Assembly: GCA_036346205.1 (NCBI GenBank)
Contig: JARFJB010000754.1
Coordinates: forward strand, 351,001-415,000
DNA: 64,000 nt
DNA from: Vesta saturnalis
Lineage: Eukaryota; Arthropoda; Insecta; Coleoptera; Lampyridae
Direction of reading: 5' to 3'
Shown: in pieces, positions 11,640-23,340 of the stretch
Layout of the letters: each line of letters starts with the position of its first letter
Position numbering within the stretch: position 1 is the first letter of the stretch
Made by a program: the position numbers and the translations under genes
The notes under the pieces: model-generated
What the model was told of the DNA's origin: nothing
Databases searched by the model: none
What the model saw: the letters and a program-made list of their open reading frames with translations, nothing else

Positions 11640-11645
11640 AATAAA
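11640..11645 (+). terminator. Polyadenylation signal, Tweedle copy 1
   Basis: AATAAA lies 111 bp after the stop codon and is conserved at 59055-59060. Confidence 0.55.
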
Positions 11646-12348
11646 TGTTGGAATCATAAACTTTTTTTAAAGACTAAGATGGAGTATTTACAATTTTTCC
11701 TGTATCAATTCAGTGATTAGTTGGGAAACAAAAGTCAATCACACGTTTGCCATCAATTTAAAATATCTACGCCAAGCACTGGATGAAACCATTTGCATGT
11801 ATAAATATAACGCTTAAACGTGATTTGATCTGAATGAGCATTATTAATGAATTGGACCACAAATTTTATATAATTATTTATTTCTCTACTCGTTTCAACA
11901 CAGCATGTATCATTATCAAAAGAAAATACATAAGTGGAGAAAGAAACAATTATATAAACGAAATTGTGGAATCAATTGTGTTTAAAACATCAGTGCTATT
12001 AAATATAGAATTCACGAAGTAAGGTTAAAGAATATAAACACAAATTTTGAGTTTAACAATATATGCAAATGGGGGAAGGTTGCCTATATTGGACCACTAT
12101 TCGGTTTTAGGGCTCTAACTTTAAGAAAACAAATCAAAACACTTTCCAATTTATACACCAAATACTTTAATATGTTGTCCACTTCTAGTAATTTTCTCAG
12201 AATTTTTTGTTGAATAATTTCTCGTAGAAAAATATAATCCGGAACCCTTGCAGCTGGTCCATTATAGGAAACTGGTTGCCTAAATTGAACCAGTGGGTTC
12301 CGATATTGGACCACCTATTTCAGCACATAAAATTAAGTAAAACCATTG

Positions 12349-12360
12349 AGTAATGAGTAG
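12349..12360. repeat. Target-site duplication, left, of nested transposon
   Basis: AGTAATGAGTAG is repeated at 16979-16990 on the other side of the nested element. If the terminal AG belongs to the element, the duplication is 10 bp. Confidence 0.8.
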
Positions 12361-13309
12361 GGTGTATTACAAAAAGTTTTTTTTTTTAATTTCAAAATTT
12401 CAAATTGATAAAAAGTCGTAATAGGGGTCACATATTTATCATAATTTTTTTAAAAAATGTTTAGGTCTCCCGGAATGAGCCTAAAGTTAACATTTTTTTC
12501 AAAAAAAGTAGAATTTTATTTATTTTTTTACTTTATTTTGTAAACGTAAATATAAGTTATAAAGTGAAGTAAAGTAAAGTTAATGAAAGTACAAGACAGT
12601 AAAAAAAAATTACACCTCTATTTTAATATTTAGGTCTCCCGGAATTAGGCTAAAATAGCGCAATTTTTACCAAAAAGTTGCATTTTTTGATATTTTCATA
12701 CTTGTACTTCTTATAACTAATTCTTTTAAATACAATATTTATTCTTTTTAGAAGAACATTAAGTCTTAACCATATTCATTAACAGAAAAAAATATATCTG
12801 CTATAGTTTTTTCCAAAATATATTACTTCCTAAAAAATCAAAAATTAGTATTTCCTTGAAAAGTAATTTTTTGTATACAAAATTTAATCTTATGGTTGTA
12901 GTTAGAATAAAACACAGCATAGAAGAAAAAAAAAATATTTATTAAGTGAAACTTCGTACAAATTTAGTAAACGAAAATAACTTTTAGAAATGCGACGTTA
13001 TGACAATCAGGTGTGTTGTGTTCCATTGAATAATGAATATATCTTGAAATGAAATATCAATTCATCCAAATTTTTCATGTTAGGAATTGGCTTGTTTGAC
13101 TTCACCAGACCACGGTTCTCATTTTTAACCTGTAGCTAAAGTGTATGGTTTAGACTGGTTACAATATAAAATAGATGTGTTTCATTTAACAAGCGTAAAC
13201 ATTAATTTTACAGTACAAATATTATATAAAACACAGTTATATTAACACATGTGAAAAGCATAATTTTGAAATTTAAAATTGCGAAAAAGTCTTACCTGAT
13301 GTTTGTTGC

Positions 13310-15137
13310 TTATTCCTGGACTGATGTTGTAGCTGTTGTAAAGTGGCGTTTGGTTTCAAACATAGGAAGGTATTTTCTGTCTAGCAATCTTGATTTTATG
13401 AATCCATCTCGCTCATTGAATCCACAAACATGCTTAGAAGCTTCTGTTACCTCCTTTACAATTCTTTCAACTGCCTGAGTGTGTGAAGGTACTTTAAACT
13501 CATTCTTATTGCTTGCTCCTGTTTCAACAATAAATTCAATCTCTTCTTTGTTTAAGTTTTTTAGGATAGGAGGTTCTGTTACTAATGTAGATTGCCAGTC
13601 AATGAGATCGATGTAGTCTTCTGCTTCAAAATTAACTTTTGGTGGTTTGAACACCCTTATTAAATTTAGTTTTGTTTGTCGTGCTTTTTCAATCCTTTTG
13701 CCTGCCAAAACCCTAATGTGTTTTCGAGGATCAAATAACATTCCCAATAGAAGATGTTCCGGGTGTGCCATAAAGGCATTTCTCTGAAGAGTTGCTTGAA
13801 CAACAGCTTTGAGATCATCCTCTAAGTACTTGATGCTTTGTACCATTTTAAAAAGTGTTGAGGGGGCATACACTGTCATAATAAACAGACATAGTTTTAT
13901 CAGTTGAGGGGTTGGCTCTTTAGTTACGATGTACAAACGTAGTACTCTGTTTGCCATTGTTAGCCACCTTGCGTGTGAGATATTGCCTGGATTTCTGTTT
14001 GCCAAATCGGGGGAACATTCTCCTGTTCGTACTGCCTGGCATATATCCCATAAGTACTTTTGATCGGTACTCAAATCTTTGCTATTAACATCTGAAAATG
14101 CACTGTCTGTGGCTATTCTGTTGAACTCGACAACTGGTAAATCTTGACAGTTTATTAAACATTTGCCAATCGGACCGCTGAAAGTATTTGGTCCAGTAGT
14201 CGGACCATCTAGAGCAATCGTAACTTAACTTTCCTCAAAGGCAATTCATTTAAATGAAGCAAACATACTACAACTTGTACCGGGTGTTTCAAAGCACTTT
14301 CCAATAATGCAATTGAGGCATTAGTTGCTCCAGTATTAGTTGCCGTACCATCACTTTTCTTTAATGAAATTTAGTATTGAATGTCCTTCCCGGTACCACT
14401 TTTAGGTGTAACATGACCAAAATATGTTGATCCTGGTTCTCCTACCAGAGATGTGTGCTCTTCTTGTATAGATTTACGAACACTTGAATTTCCAACCTTT
14501 TCTTTAATTATTGTTTCATATTTTCTACTATCAAGAAAGAGAGCAATCATTTCAGAGGTGTGAGTCGAAATGACACTTTGACGGAGTTTTTTTCTCTCAC
14601 GGAAAATCTTTGATTTATCTATGACTGCTGCCTGATTTTCTGAAGTTACAATATTTAAATCTAGCAATAGAGCACTGGCTAGTTGAGCTCCTGAGCTCCT
14701 CTGCAGGAAATCGCCCTTCGATCACATGCTCTAGAAAAACTTGGCAGATTTTCGGGCAATACTTGTTTTACTAAAACACTGTTTCCCTTTTTTGAGTCTG
14801 GCAAAGTACATGCAGTTTCATATTCGCTGTCATCACTCGAACCGTTTGACATTGAATCACTTTTATTTACATCTCTTTCGATTTTTAGTGGTATGTTTTT
14901 TTTGTTTGAGACTTTTGTTTACTTCGGCTTGACATGCCGAATAGCAATGACCTTTTTTGGGGGTTGATGGCATCCTTCTGACAGCTGATTTCTAACAAAC
15001 TCAAAATATTGTAACACATCAACTTTAGTTGGTAAAACGTTAAATGCACTTATATCTCTAGGGCGGCCAACTATGGGGAGATCGGTAGTTTTCCTTGTAG
15101 AATAAAGTGTTTTCTGACTCATGACAACAAACCGCAC
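13310..15137 (-). pseudogene. Transposase-like protein of the unclassified element
   Basis: This minus-strand gene is broken by several frameshifts. The N-terminal part (about 15137-14919) includes VLPTKVDVLQYFEFVRNQL. The middle part (14667-14371) includes VIDKSKIFRERKKLRQ and EPGSTYFGHVTPKSG. Then come a DGTATNTG block and a CLLH motif before LNELPLR, then LDGPTTGPNTFSGPIGK, and a 254-aa C-terminal frame with STDQKYLWDICQAVRTGE and NPGNISHARWLTMANRVLRL. From memory, unverified, proteins with these motifs recur as uncharacterised repeats in arthropods and cnidarians. The Asp in DGT followed by CxxH resembles the RNase H-like cores of hAT, P and MULE transposases. That role is inference. Confidence 0.6.
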
Positions 15138-15890
15138 TGAACTCTAATTATTCACAAACTAATACTGTAACTCGTCAACTACAAGACGCACTATTTTATA
15201 ACCTTTCACGTCCGACGCAAGATGCACACTAATCGAGTAGGCTAGGGGAGGGAAGGGAAAGACGTACCTTGCACGGCGCACCTCAGTGCCTGTCACGACT
15301 TGTCGGTGGAGTAACCTTGAAACACTAGCGATTAGCGAACCCGTACAAGGCCTACGAAACGAACAAAGTTGCAAGCTATATTGACAAACATATTCCGGTT
15401 ATTAAAGACGAATGTGCTCAGCTCAATTCCAATAAACCTAGTGAATGATTTAAAATGTGAAAATATGAAAAAAGGAAAATTGTATGTGTTATTTAGCTTG
15501 ATTCTGGGAGACCTAAATATTAAAATACAAGTGTAACTTTTTTTTACTGCATTTTACATTTATTAACGTTAGTTTTTTTTCACTTTATACTTTAAATTTC
15601 AGTTTACAAAATAAAATGTAATAAAATTAAAACGTTACTTTTTCCAAACAAATGTGAAGAAAGGACAAATATACGTTTTGTTAGCCTACTTCCGGGAGAC
15701 CTAAATTTTGAAATAGAGGTGTAATTTCTTTTTTACTGTCTTTTACTTTCATTAACTTTACTTTACTTCACTTTATAACTTATAAAGTAAAAAAATAAAT
15801 AAAATTCCACATTTTTTGAGAAAATGTTAACTTTAGGCTCATTCCGGGAGACCTAAACATTTTTAAAAAATTGAAAAAATTATGATAAAT

Positions 15891-16907
15891 GTTTTTTTTA
15901 TGATTGTGGACCTGAACAGGCTAAATAAGGCCTATATCGTGCTAAAGCACTCAGGAGCACTTAGGAGGATGGGTAGAGGGATAATGAATTGCCAATAGAT
16001 GCCTATGAACAGCTACCTTAAATTTTCTTATATCATAAGTGAGAGGAAAACAGGAACTAGGGAGATTATTCCAGAGTTTAGAAGCCGTGTAGAAAAATGT
16101 GGATTGCGCCCGTTTGGTACGACAAGTGGGAGATTTGTACTGCATACTGATGATGTGAATGAGCGAACCGAGTGTTTCTCGCAAAGATAGCCGGAGATGG
16201 TATCAAAGAATGTAATTCACCAGCACAATAGCCGTTGTAATAACGATAATACAAAGAAAGAACTGAAACCATCCTTCTATGCTCAAGGAACTGTATGTGA
16301 GAAGTTAAGGACGGGTCATTTATAAGCCTAATCGGTCTCTTTTGAATACGATCAACGATATCGAGAGCGTATTGGGGAGCACTAACCCAAAGGTGAGAAT
16401 TATATTCCAGATGAGGCCGAATTTAGGCCTTATACAGCAGAAGGAGTTGTCGAGAGGTAAAGTACTGCTTAGATCTGTACAGAAAGCCTATTTTACGAGC
16501 AGCTGTTTTGGTAGCTGACAGAAGATGGTCAACCCATGAGAGATTTGAAGATACAGTCATACCCAACAGAGTAATAGAGTCTGAAAACTTAAGAACTGAG
16601 CCATTCATACTTACAACAGGAAATGATCGATCTTTTTTGGCGGACATAAGGCAACACTGGGTTTTGTTAGCATTAAATTTAACTAGATTATTGCTTCCCC
16701 ATTCGAGAATACGTTGAATGTCTTTGTTGATTGAATTTGCCATTTCAGCTTTAATTTCTTGATTTGACATAGAAGGTGGATTATCACTATGAATAGACTG
16801 AGATGAACTACAGTGAAGAGTGCTATCGTCAGCAAAGCAATTGATGGGGTTACTTGTTGAAGAAATAAGGTCGTTTATGTACAGCAGAAAAGTGTAGGCG
16901 CTATAAC
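15891..16907 (-). mobile_element. 5'-truncated non-LTR retrotransposon fragment
   Basis: It is inserted in the right TIR of the unclassified transposon, so that ATTATGATAAATG and ACCCCTATTAC are pulled apart. The T-run at 15892-15899 is the poly(A) tail on the minus strand. The coding relic begins at the RT catalytic region (FLLYINDLISSTS, then FADDSTLH, near 16895-16800). It continues through SLTLLGMTVSSNLSW-type residues (16770-16423) and the tail LWNNLPSSCFP near 16060, with frameshifts. This is the C-terminal RT and thumb region of a Jockey/CR1-like element. The 5' two-thirds are missing. Confidence 0.82.
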
Positions 16908-16978
16908 GGACCCCTATTACAACTTTTTATCAACTTGAAATTGTAAAATTAAAAAAAAAACTTTTTGTAATACACCCT

Positions 16979-16990
16979 AGTAATGAGTAG
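16979..16990. repeat. Target-site duplication, right, of nested transposon
   Basis: AGTAATGAGTAG matches 12349-12360. Joining the flanks restores a palindrome of the host pogo element (AAAACCATTGAG ... CTCAATGGTAAAA), so insertion was in the loop of an inverted repeat. Confidence 0.8.
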
Positions 16991-17280
16991 GTAATGACTT
17001 TTTACTCAATGGTAAAACTTTAAGTATACATTAGAGGAACAAGAGAATACAATTTCTATTTAAAAAGCAAACGTCAAAACACAAAAATATATAAAATATA
17101 TCAAATCCTACCATAAACAAACAAAAATAACACAATAAAAAGACCAAAATAAATAACACAAACAAAGAACGACTGAACCTAAAAGCTTTGAAAATAACGG
17201 ATATTTTTAGAAACTAAGTAAGTAACAACTATAACAGAACTGATCTAGTAAAACTAACATAGGAACGCTTTCTCTTAGAA

Positions 17281-19057
17281 CTAGAAGCAAATATCACAGA
17301 GAAATTTCTCTCTTGACTTTTTGTTTGCACATGATTCGTGCACCCAGTCTCTGCATTTTAGGCACTGAATCATATCTTCAACAATGCTCTCAGAGCAAAG
17401 TTTGCAGTACCATTCTTTGACATCAATGCTTTTTTTCTTAGAAATTGCCGAGTAAAATATTATTTTGCGCTTGACAGTTTTCTTTTTTGAAATATTTGAT
17501 GATGTCTGTTTAACTTCATGGTCATCTTTGTAGGGTGTGGATGTAATGATTTGTGCTTTTTGGATGCTTCCAGTTGGTTTCATCTTCTTGTGATCAACAA
17601 CTGGACTTTTTAATATTTGATCTATAGAATCTCCTTGTTTTGTCGTGAATGAATCAACTTCAGCTGATGTAGTTGCTATTTGTTCCATAGCTGATGTTGA
17701 TGTCGATGTTGAAACTCTTTGATCTAGGAGGTTCATTTCTTTTGTTGCAACTGGTGTTTTACTGTAGCGACTCAAGGTCACATCTTCGTCACTGGAATTG
17801 GAAATACTTTCAGTGTTATCATGTTCACCCATGTCTACACTTGTTTTTGGGATAAGTATATCTGGAAGTGCGAAATCAACATCGCTGAAAACATTACGGT
17901 CTACCGGTCAAATTCCTGTTTTCTTGAAACCATTTATAGCATTTGCTAACACAGCTGTCCTGGCATAAGCTTCTTCAAGGAGTTTAGCAACTTGGTATTG
18001 AGAAACTATCAATCCCGGATTAGTCCTTAGCCATTTCTCATTAGCTTCAGTGTAATAGAGTTCCAGTGGCTTAAACACAGCCACTTCCCACGTTTAGGGG
18101 TTGAAGCCGGTGAGTGGTATGCCCTGAAAGCTGTAAGATAACCACTCCATTATTTCGTGCCAGCACTATTGCTTCAAGATTTTTAGAGTGAGTACTACGG
18201 CCGTCTAAAACAAGCCAAACTTTATTGACCCTTGTTGGTTTTACTGCATTGATAAAAGATTTGAGCCAAGTAACAAACAGTTCTTTATTGATGTATCCAG
18301 CATCAGATATCTCTACTACGCAGTCAGGAGTCTCTGATCTGTATTATCTCTTTGTCGCTTGAATATTATCATCGGTGCAGCAAATTGGCCGGCTGCACTG
18401 GCGCATACAACCATCGTGGTATTCACCTCACGTTGCCGCTAGCAACCGAAACTACTTGGCGCTTGCTGTTTAGGACTAGAATTTTCTTCTTGGCAACAGC
18501 TGAAAAGCCAGACTCGTCTGCATTGAATATTCCTGTTGCATTAAGCTAGTATTCATGGTCAATTTTCTCTAGAATGTCGAAGAACTGCGTAACATTATCT
18601 CTATTAAATCCCTCGCACGGAGCCATGCAAGTAGATTCTGGTTGCATTAATGAAATGTTGGGATGCTTACGCAAAAATGTGTAAAACCACTTTTTACCAG
18701 TCTGCTTTTTTTCGCTATTGAAATTGTGTTTGAACTTGTTTTGCTCCGCCAGGTCATACTGTCCATTACGGACATCTTTTACGGTGACCCCATAAAATAT
18801 CTTCTCTAGGTTAAGTTTATGCGCTGCCAATCTCTCCTCAAAGTCCCGTAAAAAGACGCCGATTCTTCCGAAGATTTTACGCTCTTGGTTAGCCTTTTTT
18901 TGAGTCCAAATGCCACTTGAACGTCGGTTTTGGGATACTATACATGCGGCATATTTCATTTAAGCATATTCTTGCCTTTGTAAGCTTCTAATGGTTTCGC
19001 CATATCCGCTTCACTCAATTTACCATATTTTATGCCTTTTGTATTATTCGAAGACAT
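17281..19057 (-). pseudogene. pogo-type transposase with C-terminal zinc finger
   Basis: The reading begins near 19057 (MSSNNTKGIKYGKLSEADMA) and passes through the CENP-B-type DNA-binding region (KKWFYTFLRKHPNISLMQPE and GFNRDNVTQFFDILEKI, 18959-18546). The DDE domain follows: NADESGFS with the first Asp at 18516-18518, and LVLDGRSTHSKNLEA with the second Asp near 18203. A tail similar to YQVAKLLEEAY...NGFKKTGI ends near 17895. The third acidic residue is obscured by a frameshift. The final 183-aa frame is Ser/Thr-rich and ends in a PHD-like finger (CKLCSESIVEDMIQCLKC, WVHESC, CDIC), common in insect pogo proteins. At least three frame breaks make it inactive. Confidence 0.85.
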
Positions 19058-19834
19058 TCTCGAACAAACTAAAACATTGGTAGCCTATGTTGGACCACGC
19101 ATTTGACACTAACTGTATAATGTATAATGTTAAAAATGTATTTTGATTATTGGAGCACTTCATATTGATACGAATTCCAACATTTAAAAACATAACACCA
19201 TGGTGGTTCAATTTATAAAACCACCAGTTATTTTCTAAAATCACATGTTTAACATTCCATTGTATTTGGATTTTATCTTGTTAATGGCGATATGAACAGG
19301 GCAAAATAACAGCGCTGGGTGAATTTCCAACATTTTCCATACAAACATTTACAAATTATTCATAAAAACTACATAGAAATAGCAAAAATCACCAAACACG
19401 TCGTACGGAAGCGAAACTTGCATCAATGGCCGCGAACTCTCTTGTAATGACGCCTTTGTAACAAGAGTCAAAAAGGATTTAAAAAATGTTGCTACCATCG
19501 CGCTTATTCATTCAAATATGGCCGTGGTCCAATTTAGGAGGCGGTTCAATATAGGCCACCTTCCCCTAATAGAATTATGACCAATTTTTAAATCAACTAG
19601 TCCACTTGTTTGGACATCAATTGTAAAAACCAACTAAAATGTAGGTTGGCGTCTATAGGCTTCCCTGCAAAGGTGGTTGAACCATCCCCAAAATTTTACA
19701 AAACTATCTTTACCAAATTTAAATACAACTGGTGCAATTTTTCAGAAATAAATGAAGTCCTGGTATTATAACTTTTTACTACATGGTAGATATGATCTTT
19801 ATTTAACATTAATCAATTTCTCTTGAATATACAG

Positions 19835-20055
19835 TGATTAAAATTGTAAAAAAAGATATGATTGAATTACTGCTACTGCAGATTCTAAAATAATAAGTGC
19901 AAATTGGATAATAATTAAACCTGTTAATCGAATTTCAGTAGTTCCTGGTTGAATTAGATTCCTAACTGTTTTAACCCAGACTATAAATGGTATTAATATT
20001 GTAGATATTCCTTGATGAACTAAATGTGCACAATTATTTCCTATTACTTGTCATT
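19835..20055 (-). pseudogene. Nuclear copy of mitochondrial atp6 (NUMT), copy 1
   Basis: Read on the minus strand with the invertebrate mitochondrial code (ATA = Met, AGG = Ser, TGA = Trp), it gives AHLVHQG, LMPFMVWV, NLIQPGTTEIRLT, then FALIILESAVAVIQSY. This is the C-terminal half of ATP synthase subunit a. The membrane segment normally between RLT and the final helix is missing, an internal deletion of roughly 25 codons, and the end is degraded. Nuclear-code stops confirm it is a non-functional transfer. The same relic is at 59750-59965, so it predates the segmental duplication. Confidence 0.8.
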
Positions 20056-20353
20056 GCCTTTGCCGTCACCTATATTATTTATTTTTTCTATATTAATAAC
20101 GTAACAAGAATAAAAGGAGTGTGATCTAAGAAAGGGAGAAAGATACTATGCTTTAAAATCCTTACTTAACATAGTAATTATTACAATCGAAGCATAGTTT
20201 GATCGCAACACATATATCCCGTAACAACTCTTTTACGCCACGTAAATGATCCCACCTGGTTTTCATCAAGATCATTTGGCTTAAATAAGTTAGCGCTTTA
20301 ACTTTGTTATTGCATTCGAGTTGTGCAGTCGTACGACTGGCCTGGGTACATTC

Positions 20354-20356
<3 letters not shown>

Positions 20357-20389
<33 letters not shown>
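20357..20389. repeat. (TA)n microsatellite
   Basis: The tract is 33 bp here and about 138 bp at the equivalent place in the right unit (60271-60408). Confidence 0.93.
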
Positions 20390-20393
<4 letters not shown>

Positions 20394-20535
20394 GTTACAA
20401 AATGTAGTGAGGAAGATTTAAGGGCAAATTCTATATTTAAGTGTTGAAGTATTTCCGTCTTTAACCGTTTATTTTACATTTATCGGAGCTTTGGAACACA
20501 CAAACGTATTATTAAAGATCACATTCGGCCCTGAT
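20389..20535. mobile_element. Truncated terminal repeat of DUF4817-type element, left unit
   Basis: GGGTGTTACAAAATGTAG directly follows the TA tract. The next 140 bp match the long TIRs of the element at 61155-63156 (GTTTATTTTACATTTATCGG and on). It is cut off near 20535. Confidence 0.75.
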
Positions 20536-20559
20536 GGTAAATAGAACGTTATTACAAAA

Positions 20560-21960
20560 CACAATAACAATATCAAATTTAATATTAGTGGTCTCCCTTT
20601 ATAGTTTGCATGGTGACACCATCTGTCTTGTTCCGTTTTAGGGCTCAAGTGATTTTTTTCATCAAACTTAACGTTTGTTATAACTGGCGTTCGTTATGTA
20701 GATGCCCTTGTAGTAGATCTTCCTTTAGCAGGTGTAGACTTATCTCCCAATTTCAAGTAGGGAAATTAAATTGATCTACTAAACTATTTGATAGAAAGCG
20801 GCTTCTTCTACTTTTTATATAAAGCTGACAAGCTTCGACGACTAACATGACCATAATTCTAATTATCAGATACCCGTACCATTTCTTTTCTCTTATGGGT
20901 ATATGATGTTTTTCGGGAAGCTAGTCGTGTAGGTCAACGTCACCCACGAACTCATTGTGTATTTTGATTACTACTGGCTCAGAAACGAGTGCTCTAAATT
21001 TTGCCCGTTTATTCCGCTTTTGCACTGAAGCCAGCGGTTCAATTGTGTAGAAATTAGTGGCCATTGTCACACATTCCATTCTATTTAAGTAGAAGTATTT
21101 TGTTTTCGGCGTGAAAAGTATACTGATTACAATATTCAATTTCCTCTTTTGCTAGCTAAAGGCGTCCCTAGCAGTTCTAAAGCTGTTTCATTTCTACAGT
21201 ATAAGGCAATAGCCTTCACTTGTACATATATCCCAGAGTTTGTGCCCAAATCGTATTGGATTTTCGTGAATGAAATGCTTCAGCGGGCATTCGCCGAATA
21301 TCGTACAACCATTTCTATTGCCACATTCTCATCAAAAGTATTCTATTTTTGAAACTTTCATTTAAGTGTGCTACATAAAATACGAATTTTAGACAATTTA
21401 ACTGGCTTATTATTCTAGGCTTCTGAATTGTCCTGAACACGTAATACAGATTTTAATTCCAAATAAGCAATACGACTCATCACTCTTTTACAAGCGCACT
21501 AGGCAAAGTATATAATATTCAGAAAAATTAAAAACCCAATAAAGGTTTTTGCTTCGTCCTTTGATGTTATAATATATACTCTTTGGCGTACCGCATTGTT
21601 TCTACTAGAATGAGATCGTAAATTGTTAGAAATACACTACAGAAGTTATCCCCTTTATGTCACCCGCAACACGTTTAAAATTTTTTTTACGTTTACTTCA
21701 ACATGTTGGGGAAATTGTATTGCGGACAAGTGCTCATAAAATTGATCCTGAGTTTCTCCTCTTTACTTATTTTTTTTGCAATGGATGTCGATTGCTCTTC
21801 CATTTCATCACCATCTTCTGGTTCGTGTTCTGGATTTTCCTACAATTCAATAGTGCGTTTGGCATTCCAATTTCATCTTTTACAACGTCCGTTTTATCCG
21901 CCTGGTCATCCACTGGCGAATTGGTTTTAACATAGAATCTGATAAATCATGAACATACAA
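20560..21960 (-). pseudogene. piggyBac-like transposase fragment
   Basis: Minus-strand relics include NPIRFGHKLWDICTSEGY (about 21290-21220, shifted frame) and VIKIHNEFVGDVDLHD near 20921-20975, typical of the PGBD catalytic core (KPxRFGxKxW and NxxMGGVDxxD blocks). An acidic N-terminal part may lie around 21900-21700. No terminal repeats are resolved and the frame is broken many times. Confidence 0.6.
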
Positions 21961-22189
21961 TTTTTACAATTCGCTATTCTGCTATCACTTTTTTAAAGAA
22001 ATATGTTTATTGTTATGGTATTTCATAAAGTAAACTGGTATTTGACAAATTGAAAATACATAACCAGCCACACAACGCAGGAATTATATATTTAGTTTAT
22101 TAAAAAATAACGCCACGTAAATGACGTGAAAATGACGTGAAAAATACCTCATAGTCCAAGACTACTTTTTGATTTATTTTGACTTTTTA

Positions 22190-23340
22190 ACCCTTAATTT
22201 GCATTAAAATAGTAAGTAAGGTATGGTTACGCTCGAATCGGGTTTGATGTTTGTATAGAGCGCATATCCCAGTGGGCTACCACTTTTTGGAGACAGAAAT
22301 TTTTCCGAAAGAAACATGATAACCCATAATTATGCATAGATGCTAAATTTACATAATAGTTCCATTGGTAAATAAATGGTAAATAAATAAACGATTTTAA
22401 AATTTCACCTCTTGGCCAAAATGTATGTGGTCACAGAAAATATATAAAATTTACATATTGGACATCGATGCAATCCGTTTGGATATTTTTCCAGGGGATT
22501 ATTCCATAAATAACAATTATTGACATATCTTGGTCAAAATTCAAATGGTCACTAAAAACATAAAATGTCCAGGATCTTATGATGGGTCTATGTACAAAAT
22601 TTCAGGTTAGTCGGCGAAAAACGTGAAACGTTTTGAACGATTTTAGCCCTGGTGCTTCTATTTATAAAGCTTATAATAGTGAAGAGAGCGATTTGGAAAT
22701 CCAATATGTTGTTCAAAGTTTACTTCTTTTCCCTGCCACTTCAGCGATCCGTTAAAGTCGTGCCTCTTTAACATTACTTCGTTTGTGCAAACAGCAACTC
22801 AGTTCCCAAAAAAAGCCGGTCAAGGCAAATGAGGTTGAAAATATTCATAACATGCTCACAGTTGGTTCAAATGGAAGGGATGACAAAAAAGCTGCAAAGG
22901 AATATAATACAGATTCTGTTCCGTTTAATGAACAATAGGCAATATGTAACTTTATTTTTACACAAAGTTATAATAGATATGATTATTTCCAAACGTTGTC
23001 TCTAAAATCTCGATAATGATAATGAATTGTCATATTAGGGTCAAATAAGTAAATAATAATAAAATTCTTCATATTTTTAGTATTTCCTCATAATGGATTT
23101 GGTCTAATTCATATAAATGTGAAAAAAAAAAACTGAAAGCATTTGTCAACAAAACGAATTTCACACCTGTTTTGAGAGAATACTTTTTCTAAAATCTAGA
23201 CAGGATTATTTATATTAGTAGCTAAAAACTGATCAAGAATACACTAATTTTACTCAAAAGAGAATATTGTGCTTAACGAATTTCAAATTTTTTAATTAAG
23301 CAGTTTACGAAAATAAAATATCGATAAATGGATCATTTTC
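22190..23340. other. Non-coding AT-rich stretch
   Basis: I see no convincing gene. A TTAACCCTTAA string near 22188 resembles a piggyBac-type end, but no partner end was found. Confidence 0.5.

Larger units (their letters stand above)
5399..12070. repeat. Segmental duplication, left copy, block D
   Basis: This block matches 53072-59482 in direct orientation and carries the Crypton remnant, the copia remnant and the Tweedle gene. It also holds AT-rich non-coding stretches (7.7-8.7, 8.7-9.3 and 9.9-10.7 kb) in which I recognise no gene. Confidence 0.93.
12359..16978 (-). mobile_element. Unclassified DNA transposon with long, repeat-built TIRs
   Basis: It starts AGGGTGTATTACAAAAAG and ends with the reverse complement (CTTTTTGTAATACACCCT). 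The inverted arms extend for about 350 bp on the left (12359-12700). On the right they occupy 15480-15891 plus 16907-16978, split by a retrotransposon insertion. Each arm is made of diverged copies of a unit of roughly 170 bp containing AGGTCTCCCGGAAT (about 12462 and 12635; inverted at 15506, 15689 and 15846). The element carries a 10-12 bp target duplication and one broken gene. Long TIRs with a duplication of about 10 bp recall Mutator-like elements, but I see no MULE or SWIM domain. Confidence 0.82.
12072..19566 (-). mobile_element. pogo-type DNA transposon, interrupted
   Basis: Terminal inverted repeats match over about 24 bp (GGGGAAGGTKGCCTATATTG at each end, K = T left, G right). The right copy of the segmental duplication has the empty site (GCAAATAATAGAATT). 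The element replaces it with TG...TA, consistent with a TA target duplication with one mutated base. Subterminal repeats of TTGGACCA type lie near 12081, 12249-12300, 19074 and 19515. The minus-strand gene is pogo-like. A 4.6-kb transposon sits inside, so the original element was about 2.9 kb. The 17.0-17.28 kb and 19.1-19.5 kb parts are its non-coding flanks. Confidence 0.88.
19567..20389. repeat. Segmental duplication, left copy, block E
   Basis: This block matches 59482-60270, continuing the duplication on the far side of the pogo insertion. It contains the atp6 NUMT and ends in a TA microsatellite. No other gene is recognised. Confidence 0.9.

Noticed and set aside
22188..22200. TTAACCCTTAA as a second piggyBac end
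   Set aside because: No matching opposite end at a suitable distance.
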